DNA from: JAFGPS01 sp964508785
Lineage (GTDB): Bacteria > Planctomycetota > Phycisphaerae > Sedimentisphaerales > Anaerobacaceae
Reading direction: 5' to 3'
DNA length: 64,000 nucleotides
Assembly: GCA_964508785.1 (NCBI GenBank)
Contig: CAZDVE010000015.1
Span: 1-64,000 of the forward strand
Within the stretch, counting starts at the first letter, position 1. Every line of letters begins with the position of its first letter. Below, one piece after another: positions 8,616 through 16,833 of this stretch. The position numbers were made by a program, and so were the translations under genes. The notes beneath the pieces were generated by a model that saw only the letters and a list, made by a program, of their open reading frames with translations, was not told where the DNA came from and ran no database searches.

Positions 8616-10799
8616 ATGTGTAAGAAATCGTTTTATTTAACTTGTTTTGGTCTGATGCTCAGTCTGATTCTAATAAGCACAGCCAACGCTCAAGACCCAG
8701 ACCTGCTCGGCTGGTGGAAACTCAATGAAAAATCCGGTAATATCGCCTATGACTCAAGCGGTAACTCCAATGACGGCGAACTTCTTCAAACGGACGGCTC
8801 CTTTATAGGCGACCCACAATGGGTATACGGATACGCAGGCGGTGCGTTGTGGCTCGATGGAGTCGATGATTTTGTAGAGGTGCCACATGACAACTCGCTG
8901 CTGCCGGACACAGAAGTCACTCTGATGGCCTGGATTAATACTCCAAGGCACACCGGCTCTGAGACTTCTGCCTGGTCAGGTTATCAGGCGATTATTACAA
9001 AGGGTAACGATCCCCGGATGTATAGCCTTTATACTACAGAGGATGGCTATCTCCATCTAAGCATAGGTGATAGTACTTTTGTTCAGTCTGTCAGCTCCGG
9101 CGTTGTACCACTCAATGAATGGGTACATGTCTGTGGACAAGTAATAGATGGAGAACAACTCTTTTATATCAATGGAGAACCATCAGAACCCAACGAGCCC
9201 CCCACACTTGACACGGTGATACCACATGGTACCGAAACTCTCCGAATCGGGAATGCCCCTGAGAACAATTCATTTATGGGTAAGATTGACGATGTCCGTG
9301 TTTATAACAAGGCGGTTTCGCAGGAAGAGATTCAGCTAATTATGATTAGCGGCCTAAGTTCAGAGGCAACACTGCCCAGTCCCGATAACCAGGCCCAGGA
9401 AGTGTCCCGAGATACACTTCTTAGCTGGAAGGAAGGACAATTTAGCGATACACATTACGTTTACTTCGGGACGGATTTCAATGATGTCAACGAAGCAAGC
9501 GTATCAGATCCACGGGGCGTATTAGTGGCGGAAAACCAGACAGATACGACTTTTCAACCTCTCGGAGCCGATCTTTTAGAATTCAACACAACTTATTATT
9601 GGCGAATCGATGAAATCAACGACATTGATCCAAACAGCCCATGGAAAGGCGACGTCTGGAGCTTTACGACGGTAAACTTCCTGAAGGTGGATGATTTCGA
9701 GGACTACGACGATGCCAACAATATAATATACAACACATGGTCAGACTATTTCGTGAATAACACAGGGATGACCGTTGGCTATATTGAGCCACCTTCCACT
9801 GAGCAAAATATAGTTCGTTCCGGCAAACAATCCATGCCTCTACAATACGATAACGACGGTACCATAAACGAAGGTACCGAACTTGAAAAAAGCGGGACTC
9901 TGTTTTATTCCGAAGCCGAACTCCCATGGGCACAACCACAGGATTGGACAAGAGAAGATGTCGAATCTTTAACGATTTGGTTCAGGGGTTATCCGACAAA
10001 AGTCAGCAGTTTTATAGAGGAGCCGGCAGGAATCTTCACTGTCAAAGGCATCGGTTCCGATATCTATGCCAGACACGATGAATTCCATTTCGTTTATAAG
10101 GAGCACAGCGGCTCCGTCAAAATGATAGCAAGGATTGACAGTCTGGAAAATACAGACCCGTTCGCCAAGGCCGGTATCATGATCCGTGATACGCTGGATG
10201 CAAACGCCAGATATTGTGCACTGCTCATGACGCCTGAAAACGGAGTTCGATACCAGTACCGTTCTGCCACAAACGATACTACAGAGAGACAATTCGATCC
10301 TAATGTTGCCGTACCTTATTGGGTCAGATTCGAACGCACTTCAGGCGGACTTATCAGGGCTTATTACTCGGAAAACGGCTCGGACTGGACATCGTTTAGC
10401 TTGAGGCAAATAAGCATGTCCAATCCCATATACATTGGCTTAGCAGTAACAAGCCACGACCCGCTTATACCGTGTGAGGCCGTATTCAGTAATGTCAGCT
10501 TCCCCAATACAACCGTTAGTCCGGATTGGAATGCTACGGACATCGGCTTAACTACCAACGATAATGAACCAATGTATGTAGTTCTTAATGGAAATGCTGT
10601 TGTATATAATGATGATCCGAACGCAGCTTTAACAACACATTGGACCGAATGGAACATCCCATTGCAGAGATTCTCAGATCAGGGTGTTGACCTTACTAAT
10701 ATTAATTCCTTAGGTATTGGTTTAGGTAACAGAGATAATTCGCAGCCAGGTGGTAAAGGCATAATGTACATCGATGATGTACGGTTGTATCGTCCGTAA
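8616..10799 (+). CDS. Secreted LamG-domain protein 3
   Basis: A 727-residue paralogue with the same architecture as the two upstream LamG proteins. The signal peptide covers about 1-25 (ANA-Q). The LamG domain spans about 28-245, starting LLGWWKLNEKSG and ending IDDVRVYNKAVSQEEI, with a typical ALWLDGVDDFVEVPH strand. An Fn3-like module (about 250-360) carries YVYFGTDFNDVNEA. The C-terminal module starts at DDFEDYDDANN and includes AGIMIRDTLDANARY. The protein is probably exported and glycan-binding. A terminator-like hairpin follows at 10903, so it ends the LamG cluster. Confidence 0.85.
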   Translation: MCKKSFYLTCFGLMLSLILISTANAQDPDLLGWWKLNEKSGNIAYDSSGNSNDGELLQTDGSFIGDPQWVYGYAGGALWLDGVDDFVEVPHDNSLLPDTEVTLMAWINTPRHTGSETSAWSGYQAIITKGNDPRMYSLYTTEDGYLHLSIGDSTFVQSVSSGVVPLNEWVHVCGQVIDGEQLFYINGEPSEPNEPPTLDTVIPHGTETLRIGNAPENNSFMGKIDDVRVYNKAVSQEEIQLIMISGLSSEATLPSPDNQAQEVSRDTLLSWKEGQFSDTHYVYFGTDFNDVNEASVSDPRGVLVAENQTDTTFQPLGADLLEFNTTYYWRIDEINDIDPNSPWKGDVWSFTTVNFLKVDDFEDYDDANNIIYNTWSDYFVNNTGMTVGYIEPPSTEQNIVRSGKQSMPLQYDNDGTINEGTELEKSGTLFYSEAELPWAQPQDWTREDVESLTIWFRGYPTKVSSFIEEPAGIFTVKGIGSDIYARHDEFHFVYKEHSGSVKMIARIDSLENTDPFAKAGIMIRDTLDANARYCALLMTPENGVRYQYRSATNDTTERQFDPNVAVPYWVRFERTSGGLIRAYYSENGSDWTSFSLRQISMSNPIYIGLAVTSHDPLIPCEAVFSNVSFPNTTVSPDWNATDIGLTTNDNEPMYVVLNGNAVVYNDDPNAALTTHWTEWNIPLQRFSDQGVDLTNINSLGIGLGNRDNSQPGGKGIMYIDDVRLYRP

Positions 10800-10902
10800 G
10801 TATCAAATAGAAATTAATCACGGAAACAGTCTAACAATTGTAAAAAAGTTACAGAGTATAACTAAAGAACATAAAGACAGGGTTGATTTCCAAAATTATC
10901 TT

Positions 10903-10945
10903 GGGGCTCATGCTGAGTCAATCGGCATGAGCCTCATTTCTTTTC
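10903..10945 (+). terminator. Rho-independent terminator after LamG gene 3
   Basis: A stem of nine perfect pairs (GGCTCATGC at 10905-10913 with GCATGAGCC at 10925-10933), extendable by a wobble and a G-C pair, surrounds an 11-nt loop. It is followed by the pyrimidine-rich CATTTCTTTTCC. It lies 104 nt past the LamG gene 3 stop codon. Confidence 0.7.
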
Positions 10946-11136
10946 CAATTTTAGCCGTATAAAAAACTCCCCGATATCAAATGCAATTTATTCTTAAACC
11001 GGCATAAATATTAAAACTTAATGAAATTAACCTCTTTAAGCATTGACAAAAATTGCATTAAACGCCAAACTTAGTGCTTATCCATAACGCTATTTCGTTG
11101 GAAGTTTTTATTAATTTTGTTTATGGAGAATTTATT
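10946..11136 (+). other. Spacer upstream of the ACT-domain gene
   Basis: AT-rich spacer completing the 337-bp gap after LamG gene 3. A TTGACA at 11043-11048 could be a -35 box, but no good -10 box is found 16-18 nt downstream. GGAGA at 11125-11129 is the probable ribosome site of the next gene. No other feature seen. Confidence 0.4.
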
Positions 11137-11553
11137 ATGAGAATGGATATCAATCGTGTTGATGTGTGGGCTGCCAGTATGGATGACCGTCCCGGCGGAT
11201 TGGCCGAGAAACTCGATGCTCTTGCCCAGGCAGATATTGATCTTGAATTCGTCAACGCTCGTCGTGCACCCGATAAACCAGGACAAGGCGTGGTTTTTGT
11301 TATGCCCATTAAAGGAGCCAGACAAATCAGGGCCGCCAGAAAAGCCGGTTTCGAAAAGACAAAATCACTTCATGGAATCCGAATCGCCACAGGTAATAAA
11401 CCCGGTTTTAGTGCGGAACTGGCTCAGAAAATTGCCGATGCCGATATCAATCTTCGAGCTTTCAGCGGAGCTTCCATCAGCAACCGAGCAATTTTTTATT
11501 TGGCTTTCGATACAGATGCCGATGTCAATAAAGCCCTGCGTCTAATCAAGTGA
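11137..11553 (+). CDS. ACT-domain protein
   Basis: A small cytoplasmic protein of 138 residues. The start at 11137 is chosen because TGGAGA lies 8 nt upstream; an in-frame ATG at 11074 would add 21 residues with no ribosome site. The sequence shows two ACT-like beta-alpha-beta-beta-alpha-beta units. The first opens with VDVWAASMDDRPGGLAEKLDALAQADIDLEFV, the PGGLAEKL turn being characteristic of ligand-binding ACT domains; the second covers GIRIATGNKPGFSAELAQKIADADINLRAF. ACT pairs usually bind amino acids and act as regulators. No catalytic domain is attached, so the ligand and target are unknown. The gene converges on the hydrogenase locus with 27 bp between them. Confidence 0.7.
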   Translation: MRMDINRVDVWAASMDDRPGGLAEKLDALAQADIDLEFVNARRAPDKPGQGVVFVMPIKGARQIRAARKAGFEKTKSLHGIRIATGNKPGFSAELAQKIADADINLRAFSGASISNRAIFYLAFDTDADVNKALRLIK

Positions 11554-11580
11554 AGCAGTTTTGAATTAACAAGTGGAAAC

Positions 11581-12069
11581 CTAATTCCCAGGTGGGAAAA
11601 TCTCTCTAAGCATATCGCAAAGAAGCTGGATTGCCTGATCAACCTGAGCCGATATCGGCTGACCTAATTGCGTTTGTGCCGGTTGAATGCCGATACAACA
11701 TACATCAAGTTCAACACTCTGACGAATCATATCAAGAAATAAGCGCGGCGAGAGTGTATGAGTTGAAATCGCAAGTGAGTTGAGCTGCTCGGTTTCGAAC
11801 AGTTTAATCGTGCCGGGCTCGGCCCCAAAATCGATAGCATCGACAAGCAGCAGATTCTGGGGGGCTTTTTTTATTATCGGCTGAATATAATTCTCAGGAA
11901 CAGTACCTGCATCAATTAAATGGGCGGAAATTTTTAATCGATGAAGCTGTTCGCAAACAAGCGGACCAACGGCATCGTCACCTTTGAGGATATTTCCAAC
12001 GCAGACAATAATTACAGACGAACCACGCAGTTTATCCAACTGCTCAAAGATTTCTTGATAATTGCCCAT
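11581..12069 (-). CDS. hycI: [NiFe] hydrogenase maturation protease (HycI/HyaD family, M52/A31)
   Basis: A 162-residue endopeptidase that would clip the C-terminal tail of the hydrogenase large subunit after nickel insertion. The family signature is clear: CVGNILKGDDAVGP near residue 25 with the nickel-sensing Asp, then LLVDAIDFGAEPG (second metal ligand), and STHTLSPRLFLDM (His ligand). The substrate is presumably the large subunit at 18704-19921, which keeps a tail of 30-40 residues after its DPCYSC motif. This is the last gene of the hydrogenase locus, 68 bp after the Fe-S subunit. The other maturation genes (hypA-F) are not in this window. Confidence 0.88.
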   Translation of the reverse strand: MGNYQEIFEQLDKLRGSSVIIVCVGNILKGDDAVGPLVCEQLHRLKISAHLIDAGTVPENYIQPIIKKAPQNLLLVDAIDFGAEPGTIKLFETEQLNSLAISTHTLSPRLFLDMIRQSVELDVCCIGIQPAQTQLGQPISAQVDQAIQLLCDMLREIFPPGN

Positions 12070-12137
12070 AACGACTTCTTCGTGCGTCTTATTCGATATG
12101 TCATGCGAAAAACATCTGCTATAAACAATGCGGATCG

Positions 12138-12755
12138 CTATAGCCTGATATTAACTTCGCACTTGCATTTTGGGCAAAGGATACGCATAAAATCACTGGT
12201 CTGGACTTCCTTGGTTTCTTCCTCAGACGGCTGGTGAATATACTCAGGTTGGGTCTGTAATTGTCCACTTTTAGCAATCAACAGTGAAGGATTAGTATAA
12301 GCCAGCGGACCAAGTTTCTCATAAAGCCAGATAAGATGCTTTTTAGTACCAATCAATTCACCGCACTTTTCGCACATTTGGAGCTCGAATTCGTGATTTT
12401 CAACGATGGCTTCTTTGTCCATCGTAGCCAAATCCCATTTATTCGAAAGAGTGATTCCGGTTTCAGTGGTACAATTTTCGTGGCAGTTGCCGCAAAAAAT
12501 ACAGGCATAAGTTCGATGCGTTATTATCCTGACCGGAGGGTCCGCTTCAAGGTCATCAACCATACTTAAGCAGTTCGGGCTTGGACAGACATTCACACAG
12601 GCACCACAGCCTATACATGTATCAAGATTAAATTCCGGCTTACCCCTTAGCTTATCCGGCACGATACATGGTTTGGCCGGAAAATGAGTCGTAAAGCGCG
12701 GAGAAACAACCGCCGTTACAGCTTCTTTTAATTCTCTCAACTTTGGTAAACGCAA
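12138..12755 (-). CDS. mbhN: Hydrogenase 2x[4Fe-4S] subunit (NuoI/HycF/MbhN-like)
   Basis: Reading from a TTG at 12755 gives 205 residues. That start is chosen because GGAGG lies 8 nt upstream; a longer reading from 12887 would overlap mrpG by more than 90 bp. Two ferredoxin motifs are visible: CIGCGACVNVCPSPNC and CIFCGNCHENC. They would carry electrons to the small subunit's proximal cluster, as NuoI does in complex I. The C-terminal half adds CEKCGE and a terminal CPKCKC, extra Cys pairs like those of HycF-type subunits and probably a zinc or rubredoxin-like site. It lies between the Mrp genes and the maturation protease. Confidence 0.82.
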   Translation of the reverse strand: MRLPKLRELKEAVTAVVSPRFTTHFPAKPCIVPDKLRGKPEFNLDTCIGCGACVNVCPSPNCLSMVDDLEADPPVRIITHRTYACIFCGNCHENCTTETGITLSNKWDLATMDKEAIVENHEFELQMCEKCGELIGTKKHLIWLYEKLGPLAYTNPSLLIAKSGQLQTQPEYIHQPSEEETKEVQTSDFMRILCPKCKCEVNIRL

Positions 12756-12795
12756 TTTCAAACCTCCGTTGGTAATTTTAATTGATAAAAAATAA

Positions 12796-13128
12796 TCACG
12801 ACTGTTCAATTTCTTCTGCGTACTTGTCAACAACGCTGTTTTCCCACAACTCCACTCCGGAAGCATAAGCACCTTTGGCAACTGCATGAGCCGCAGTGGG
12901 CGAGGTTAAAATAATAAAAACAGCACAAATAACCGCCTTAGCAGCCATAGCTCCGTGACCACTGGCTATGGCGACGCCAATTAAAAGCATAATGGTACCA
13001 AGAGTGACACATTTTGTAGCGGCCTGAAGGCGATTGTAAACATCAGGGAAACGAACCAATCCGATACAACCGAATATGTCAAACAAAATACCGATTGATA
13101 TTAATATGTATCCAATAATTTCAATCAT
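12796..13128 (-). CDS. mrpG: Mrp/Mnh antiporter subunit G
   Basis: A 110-residue membrane protein with three predicted helices. The core IGILFDIFGCIGLVRFPDVYNRLQAATKCVTLG matches MrpG/MnhG/MbhC proteins, in which the arginine-containing RFPDVYNRLQ turn is diagnostic. It is a small subunit of the Na+/H+ antiporter-like module that group-4 hydrogenases of the Mbh type share with Mrp antiporters. It overlaps mrpF by 8 bp, indicating translational coupling. Confidence 0.88.
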   Translation of the reverse strand: MIEIIGYILISIGILFDIFGCIGLVRFPDVYNRLQAATKCVTLGTIMLLIGVAIASGHGAMAAKAVICAVFIILTSPTAAHAVAKGAYASGVELWENSVVDKYAEEIEQS

Positions 13129-13384
13129 CGAAATTTCGTCCTTCCAAAAATTTCGCCAAAGCTATTGTTCCTATAAAGCTCAGCAATGCCCAGGCAAGAG
13201 CGACATTGAGATAAAAATCCTTCTTCGTGTACAGTCCGAGCACGGCACAACAACCAACCACGACGATACCTAATATATCAATAGCTACGGTTCGATCCGG
13301 GGCACTCGGCCCAAGACCTATCCGATACAGGCACAGGAAGCAACAAATAAAAAGGCCAAAATAAAATATGTAAAATAACGATTC
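13121..13384 (-). CDS. mrpF: Mrp/Mnh antiporter subunit F
   Basis: An 87-residue protein with three transmembrane helices. The start at 13384 follows GAGG with good spacing; the ORF extends 14 codons upstream without a ribosome site. The motif RIGLGPSAPDRTVAIDILG is the MrpF/MnhF/MbhB signature (usually GPTAADRVVALD). In Mrp complexes MrpF packs with MrpG and MrpE at the sodium-translocation end. It lies 14 bp after mrpE and overlaps mrpG. Confidence 0.88.
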   Translation of the reverse strand, partial: ESLFYIFYFGLFICCFLCLYRIGLGPSAPDRTVAIDILGIVVVGCCAVLGLYTKKDFYLNVALAWALLSFIGTIALAKFLEGRNFDD

Positions 13385-13398
13385 CATAATAACCTCAT

Positions 13399-13902
13399 TT
13401 ATTCGAAAATCTTTTTTATAAACCACTCAAACCTTTGGGCAATGTGTTGTGTCGCCTGCTCGATATCTTCGGATTTGACATTAATCCAGTGAACGAACAA
13501 AAAGCCATCCTCAGTGAGATCTACGGTCAAAGTTCCCGGCGTAAGAGTTATTGAATTAGCTAAGGCGGTAATACCCGAATCGGTTTTCAGATCCGTTTTT
13601 ATTTTAACTATTCCCGGATTTATCGGCATCTTCGGATGCAGAGCTCGATAAACAACATCCAGATTTGCTTTCGTGACATAATAAAAGAATACAGGTACAT
13701 AAACCAAAAACCAGAATATCCGTACGGGTGAAACAAATATATGATGCTCTTTGGGTAGTATTTCATGGAAAATAATCGCTACCACGGCTGACGCTATCAG
13801 CCCCGCAACTACTACCTGGATATCGACTGTGCCTTCAACAAAAGGCCAGGTAAGCAATACCCACACAATAAAAGCCAAAACAAAATAAATAAGTCGTCTC
13901 AT
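13399..13902 (-). CDS. mrpE: Mrp/Mnh antiporter subunit E
   Basis: A 167-residue membrane protein. Two N-terminal helices (about 3-45) with WPFVEG between them are followed by a third (about 55-80) and a cytoplasmic domain containing NSITLTPGTLTVDL, the highly conserved MnhE motif. MrpE/MbhA is a scaffold subunit of Na+/H+ antiporter-like modules. It lies 15 bp downstream of mrpD and 14 bp upstream of mrpF, in the usual Mrp order. Confidence 0.9.
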   Translation of the reverse strand: MRRLIYFVLAFIVWVLLTWPFVEGTVDIQVVVAGLIASAVVAIIFHEILPKEHHIFVSPVRIFWFLVYVPVFFYYVTKANLDVVYRALHPKMPINPGIVKIKTDLKTDSGITALANSITLTPGTLTVDLTEDGFLFVHWINVKSEDIEQATQHIAQRFEWFIKKIFE

Positions 13903-13917
13903 TCGATCACACCCTTA

Positions 13918-15453
13918 CTATTTCATCCCAATTACATCAGCTGAATATTGAAACCCGTTGGTTAAAACGTCAACAGCCGGTTGTAAGACATTTTGTAAAA
14001 GGACTTTATTTAAACCGGGCACCAACACAACTAATCCAATTAAAATACACAAACACGCTAAAACTACCATCGCCACAACCATAGAGCCCTTGTTTTCCTT
14101 AGCCTGCTGCAGATTCTCCGGCAACTCTCCAAGAAAGACATATCGCTGAACCTTCAAGTACATAATTAAAGTGCACAAGCTTACGAATACAATAATCGCT
14201 GCGATCCAGTAAAGATGAGCCTGAACGGCTGCTACTACAAGAATGAGCTTACTCCAGAAACCACTAAACGGCGGAATACCGACAATCGAAGCAGATGCTA
14301 TCATACAGGTTGCGCGAGTGTAAGGTAATCTTTCCGCCAGCCCACCCATTTGTTTGAGCTGACGTGTCCCCGTCGCCATTTCCACCGAACCGCTGGTCAA
14401 GAATAACAATGATTTATATATAGCATGATTGAACAAGTGGAACAATCCACCAAGCAGCGCCAAATAAATCCAGAATGGATTGGCTTCTCTGGCAATTAAA
14501 ACTGCTCCAAGACCGATACCTAATATAACATAACCAATCTGGCTGATACTTGAATAAGCCATGAGTCTCTTGATATCCCACTGTCCTATCGCTAAAAATG
14601 CTCCGGCAACCATACTTAAAATGCCAAGCCCGACTAAGAGCCAGCCGATCGACACGGAAACACCGAAGACATTGAAAACCATGCGAGTCAGGGCATATAC
14701 GCCGAGGGTTTTTATTATAAGACCGGAGAGCATTGCAGAAATAGGAGCGGGAGCCGACGAGTGAGCATCCGGGAGCCATGCATGAAAAGGTACAAGCGCC
14801 GCTTTTAATCCGAAGCCGACAATGAATAATGCCAAGGCAAAACTAAGACCGGCATTTGTTCCTGCTTCCTGGATGGCTTTTGAAATATAAGCCATGTTAA
14901 GTGTACCGGTATTACCGTAAACAAGTGCGACTCCAAAAAGTATAAATACCGAACCAATGCTTCCGAGTACCATATATTTAAACGACGCCTCAAGTTCCTC
15001 ATGCTCGCATCCAAAACCCACAAGTGCGTATGAAGCAAGCGATGCAATCTCCAGAAAAACGAAGAGATTGAAAATATCTCCGGATAACACTACGCCGTTC
15101 ATCCCTGCAACCATAAGCAGAAATAGACTAAGGTATTTTGCCTTAGCGGTGTACTGTTCCATGTATCTGGCGCTAAAGAGCATAGACGCTGCTGTTACAA
15201 CACCAATAACCAAAAGCATAAGCGAGCTCAAGCCGTCAAGAACAAGATTGATTCCGAGCGGAATGGACCATTTACCGACCTGGTAGATACCGGACCTGCC
15301 GGTAGCAACAACGAAAATAGCTAATACAAGCAACAAGATTGCAACAATATTGGCTAATACCGTGGCAGCGTCCTTGCCTTTCTTACCGAAAAGCGGGAGT
15401 AAAAATGCCGTTATCAAAGGAATAACAACAAAAGCAGGCAAAAGTCCGCTCAT
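13918..15453 (-). CDS. mrpD: Mrp/Mnh antiporter subunit D (NuoM/NuoN-like; MbhH-like)
   Basis: A 511-residue polytopic protein of about 14 helices in the proton-conducting NuoL/M/N superfamily. Recognisable signatures include FNLFVFLEIASLASYALVGFG, which holds the conserved transmembrane Glu, then GLKAALVPFHAWLPDAHSSAPAPISAMLSG with the conserved Lys and the channel-lining HAWLPDAH. Also visible are KRLMAYSSISQIGY and GIPPFSGFWSKL. It is one of two large antiporter-like subunits in this locus, the other being at 16834-18702. It overlaps mrpC by 4 bp (ATGA). Confidence 0.92.
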   Translation of the reverse strand: MSGLLPAFVVIPLITAFLLPLFGKKGKDAATVLANIVAILLLVLAIFVVATGRSGIYQVGKWSIPLGINLVLDGLSSLMLLVIGVVTAASMLFSARYMEQYTAKAKYLSLFLLMVAGMNGVVLSGDIFNLFVFLEIASLASYALVGFGCEHEELEASFKYMVLGSIGSVFILFGVALVYGNTGTLNMAYISKAIQEAGTNAGLSFALALFIVGFGLKAALVPFHAWLPDAHSSAPAPISAMLSGLIIKTLGVYALTRMVFNVFGVSVSIGWLLVGLGILSMVAGAFLAIGQWDIKRLMAYSSISQIGYVILGIGLGAVLIAREANPFWIYLALLGGLFHLFNHAIYKSLLFLTSGSVEMATGTRQLKQMGGLAERLPYTRATCMIASASIVGIPPFSGFWSKLILVVAAVQAHLYWIAAIIVFVSLCTLIMYLKVQRYVFLGELPENLQQAKENKGSMVVAMVVLACLCILIGLVVLVPGLNKVLLQNVLQPAVDVLTNGFQYSADVIGMK

Positions 15454-15815
15454 CCTTTTAACCTCCTTATTTCTGTGATGTCGAAGGTGCCGTATTTTTC
15501 ATAAGTTCTTATACAAATCGAAATCATTAGGGCCAACGAACCAAGACTAATCACAATAGACGTAAGCACAAGGGCCTGAGGTAGCGGATCGACAGCACTG
15601 CTTAAAAAGCCGCTGATAAGTGTTGTTCCGGATTCCACAGCGCTTCTATCGACTATGGGAGCAACACCATCCAATCGATATCCGAGCATAATCAGGAAAA
15701 GATTGACAGCATACTCCATAACCACAATGCCTATGACGATTTTGACCATATTCTTTTTAACGATTGCACAATACAGCCCGATCATAAACAGTAAAAAACA
15801 CATCGCATAAAGCAT
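15450..15815 (-). CDS. mrpC: Mrp/Mnh antiporter subunit C (NuoK-like; MbhG-like)
   Basis: A 121-residue protein with three helices. KIVIGIVVMEYAVNLFLIMLGY corresponds to the NuoK/MrpC helix carrying the conserved Glu, and DPLPQALVLTSIVISLG is the diagnostic MrpC signature. In complex-I-like machines it belongs to the chain of charged residues across the membrane. It lies 16 bp after the MrpB-like gene and overlaps mrpD by 4 bp. Confidence 0.92.
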   Translation of the reverse strand: MLYAMCFLLFMIGLYCAIVKKNMVKIVIGIVVMEYAVNLFLIMLGYRLDGVAPIVDRSAVESGTTLISGFLSSAVDPLPQALVLTSIVISLGSLALMISICIRTYEKYGTFDITEIRRLKG

Positions 15816-15831
15816 CGTTTGGACCCCTTCT

Positions 15832-16278
15832 TCATTCTCTATCTGATTCTGAATTCTTACAGCAGACCGAAAGACTAAAAATAACGAGAAACAGCGATGC
15901 GCCCACCTTCAAACCGATTGCGATGTTCGACAAAGGAATAGTACCGGCGCTGATAAGATTAAATTGCTGGCTATACTTAACCAAAAAGTTGGTAAAGAAC
16001 ACACCACCAAAAACAAATCCCAAAACCGCTATCATCCCAAAGGCAAACGCACCGATACAATCAAGCTTTGAACTCAGCGCCGAAGATAAATTTTCTTCCA
16101 CGCGCTCTCGGCCGAAAGCCAGCATTAACAGCACATAAGAAGAAGCTAAAATCACACCACCGGCAAAGCCGCCTCCGGGAGTCAGGTGGCCGAAGAGAAT
16201 AATATAAATACCAAACAGGACAATCAACACCTTAACCCAGCTACTTATAGTTTTTACTATTACTGTCATACCTTTCAT
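15832..16278 (-). CDS. mrpB: MnhB-type antiporter subunit (MrpB; MbhF-like)
   Basis: A 148-residue membrane protein with four predicted helices. FGIYIILFGHLTPGGGFAGGVILASSYVLLML is the canonical MnhB/MrpB signature (GH-TPGGGFQGG in most members). It overlaps the upstream MbhDE-like gene by 4 bp (ATGA). In the Mbh complex this subunit is called MbhF and joins the antiporter module. The C-terminus ends in a short charged tail (CCKNSESDRE). Confidence 0.9.
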   Translation of the reverse strand: MKGMTVIVKTISSWVKVLIVLFGIYIILFGHLTPGGGFAGGVILASSYVLLMLAFGRERVEENLSSALSSKLDCIGAFAFGMIAVLGFVFGGVFFTNFLVKYSQQFNLISAGTIPLSNIAIGLKVGASLFLVIFSLSVCCKNSESDRE

Positions 16279-16826
16279 ACGTCCGGGTCCTCCAGCAATT
16301 TTCTACTCTTCTTTCGTAATATAACTGTTGCCCCTATAATCGATGTAAACAGCACAGTTGCCTCACCGAGCGTATCGTAAGCACGATAATCAAGAATAAC
16401 CGAGGTCACAAGGTTTGCTGCTCCTGTTTCTTCCAGACCTTTTTCGATGTATGTTTGGGAAGCGGTATCAGGATTTTCAGCAAAGATGGGCTTACCGAAT
16501 TCGGGTAACGTCTCAAAGACTCTCACACCGGCCAGGAAAATGATAAAAACAATTACAACAGAAACAACCGTTCCAAAGAACTCCCTGTCGCCGCTGATAA
16601 ATGTCAAATCACGGGCAATCGTTGCCCGAATTAGTAGAATTAATCCCAGTACTTCCACTACAATTTGTGTAATTGCAATATCCGGTGCTCTTAGAAACAC
16701 AAACATCAAGGAGCCGCCGAAGCCTATTGCCCCAACGCATATTACAGCGCTTAATAAGTTTTTGGTTTCAACTGCAACAATAGCAGCAATCAAAATGAAA
16801 AGTAATAAAATATAGAAAATTGCCAT
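16275..16826 (-). CDS. MbhD/MbhE-like fused membrane subunit (MrpA C-terminal region)
   Basis: A 183-residue membrane protein. The start at 16826 follows GTGAGG with good spacing, 7 bp after the stop of the NuoL-like gene. The N-terminal half (about 1-85) has the DUF4040/MbhD pattern, with SAVICVGAIGFGGSLMFVFLRAPDIAITQIVVEVLGLILLI; the charged RAPDIAITQIVVE stretch is diagnostic. The C-terminal half matches MbhE, ending with VTSVILDYRAYDTLGEATVLFTSIIGATVIL. These domains are separate genes (mbhD, mbhE) in Pyrococcus and part of MrpA in Mrp antiporters; here they form one protein. Confidence 0.88.
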   Translation of the reverse strand: MAIFYILLLFILIAAIVAVETKNLLSAVICVGAIGFGGSLMFVFLRAPDIAITQIVVEVLGLILLIRATIARDLTFISGDREFFGTVVSVVIVFIIFLAGVRVFETLPEFGKPIFAENPDTASQTYIEKGLEETGAANLVTSVILDYRAYDTLGEATVLFTSIIGATVILRKKSRKLLEDPDV

Positions 16827-16833
16827 ATCAACC

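Noticed and set aside
12756..12887. Longer N-terminus for the hydrogenase NuoI-like subunit
   Set aside because: It would overlap mrpG by more than 90 bp and lacks a ribosome site, whereas TTG 12755 has GGAGG at good spacing.
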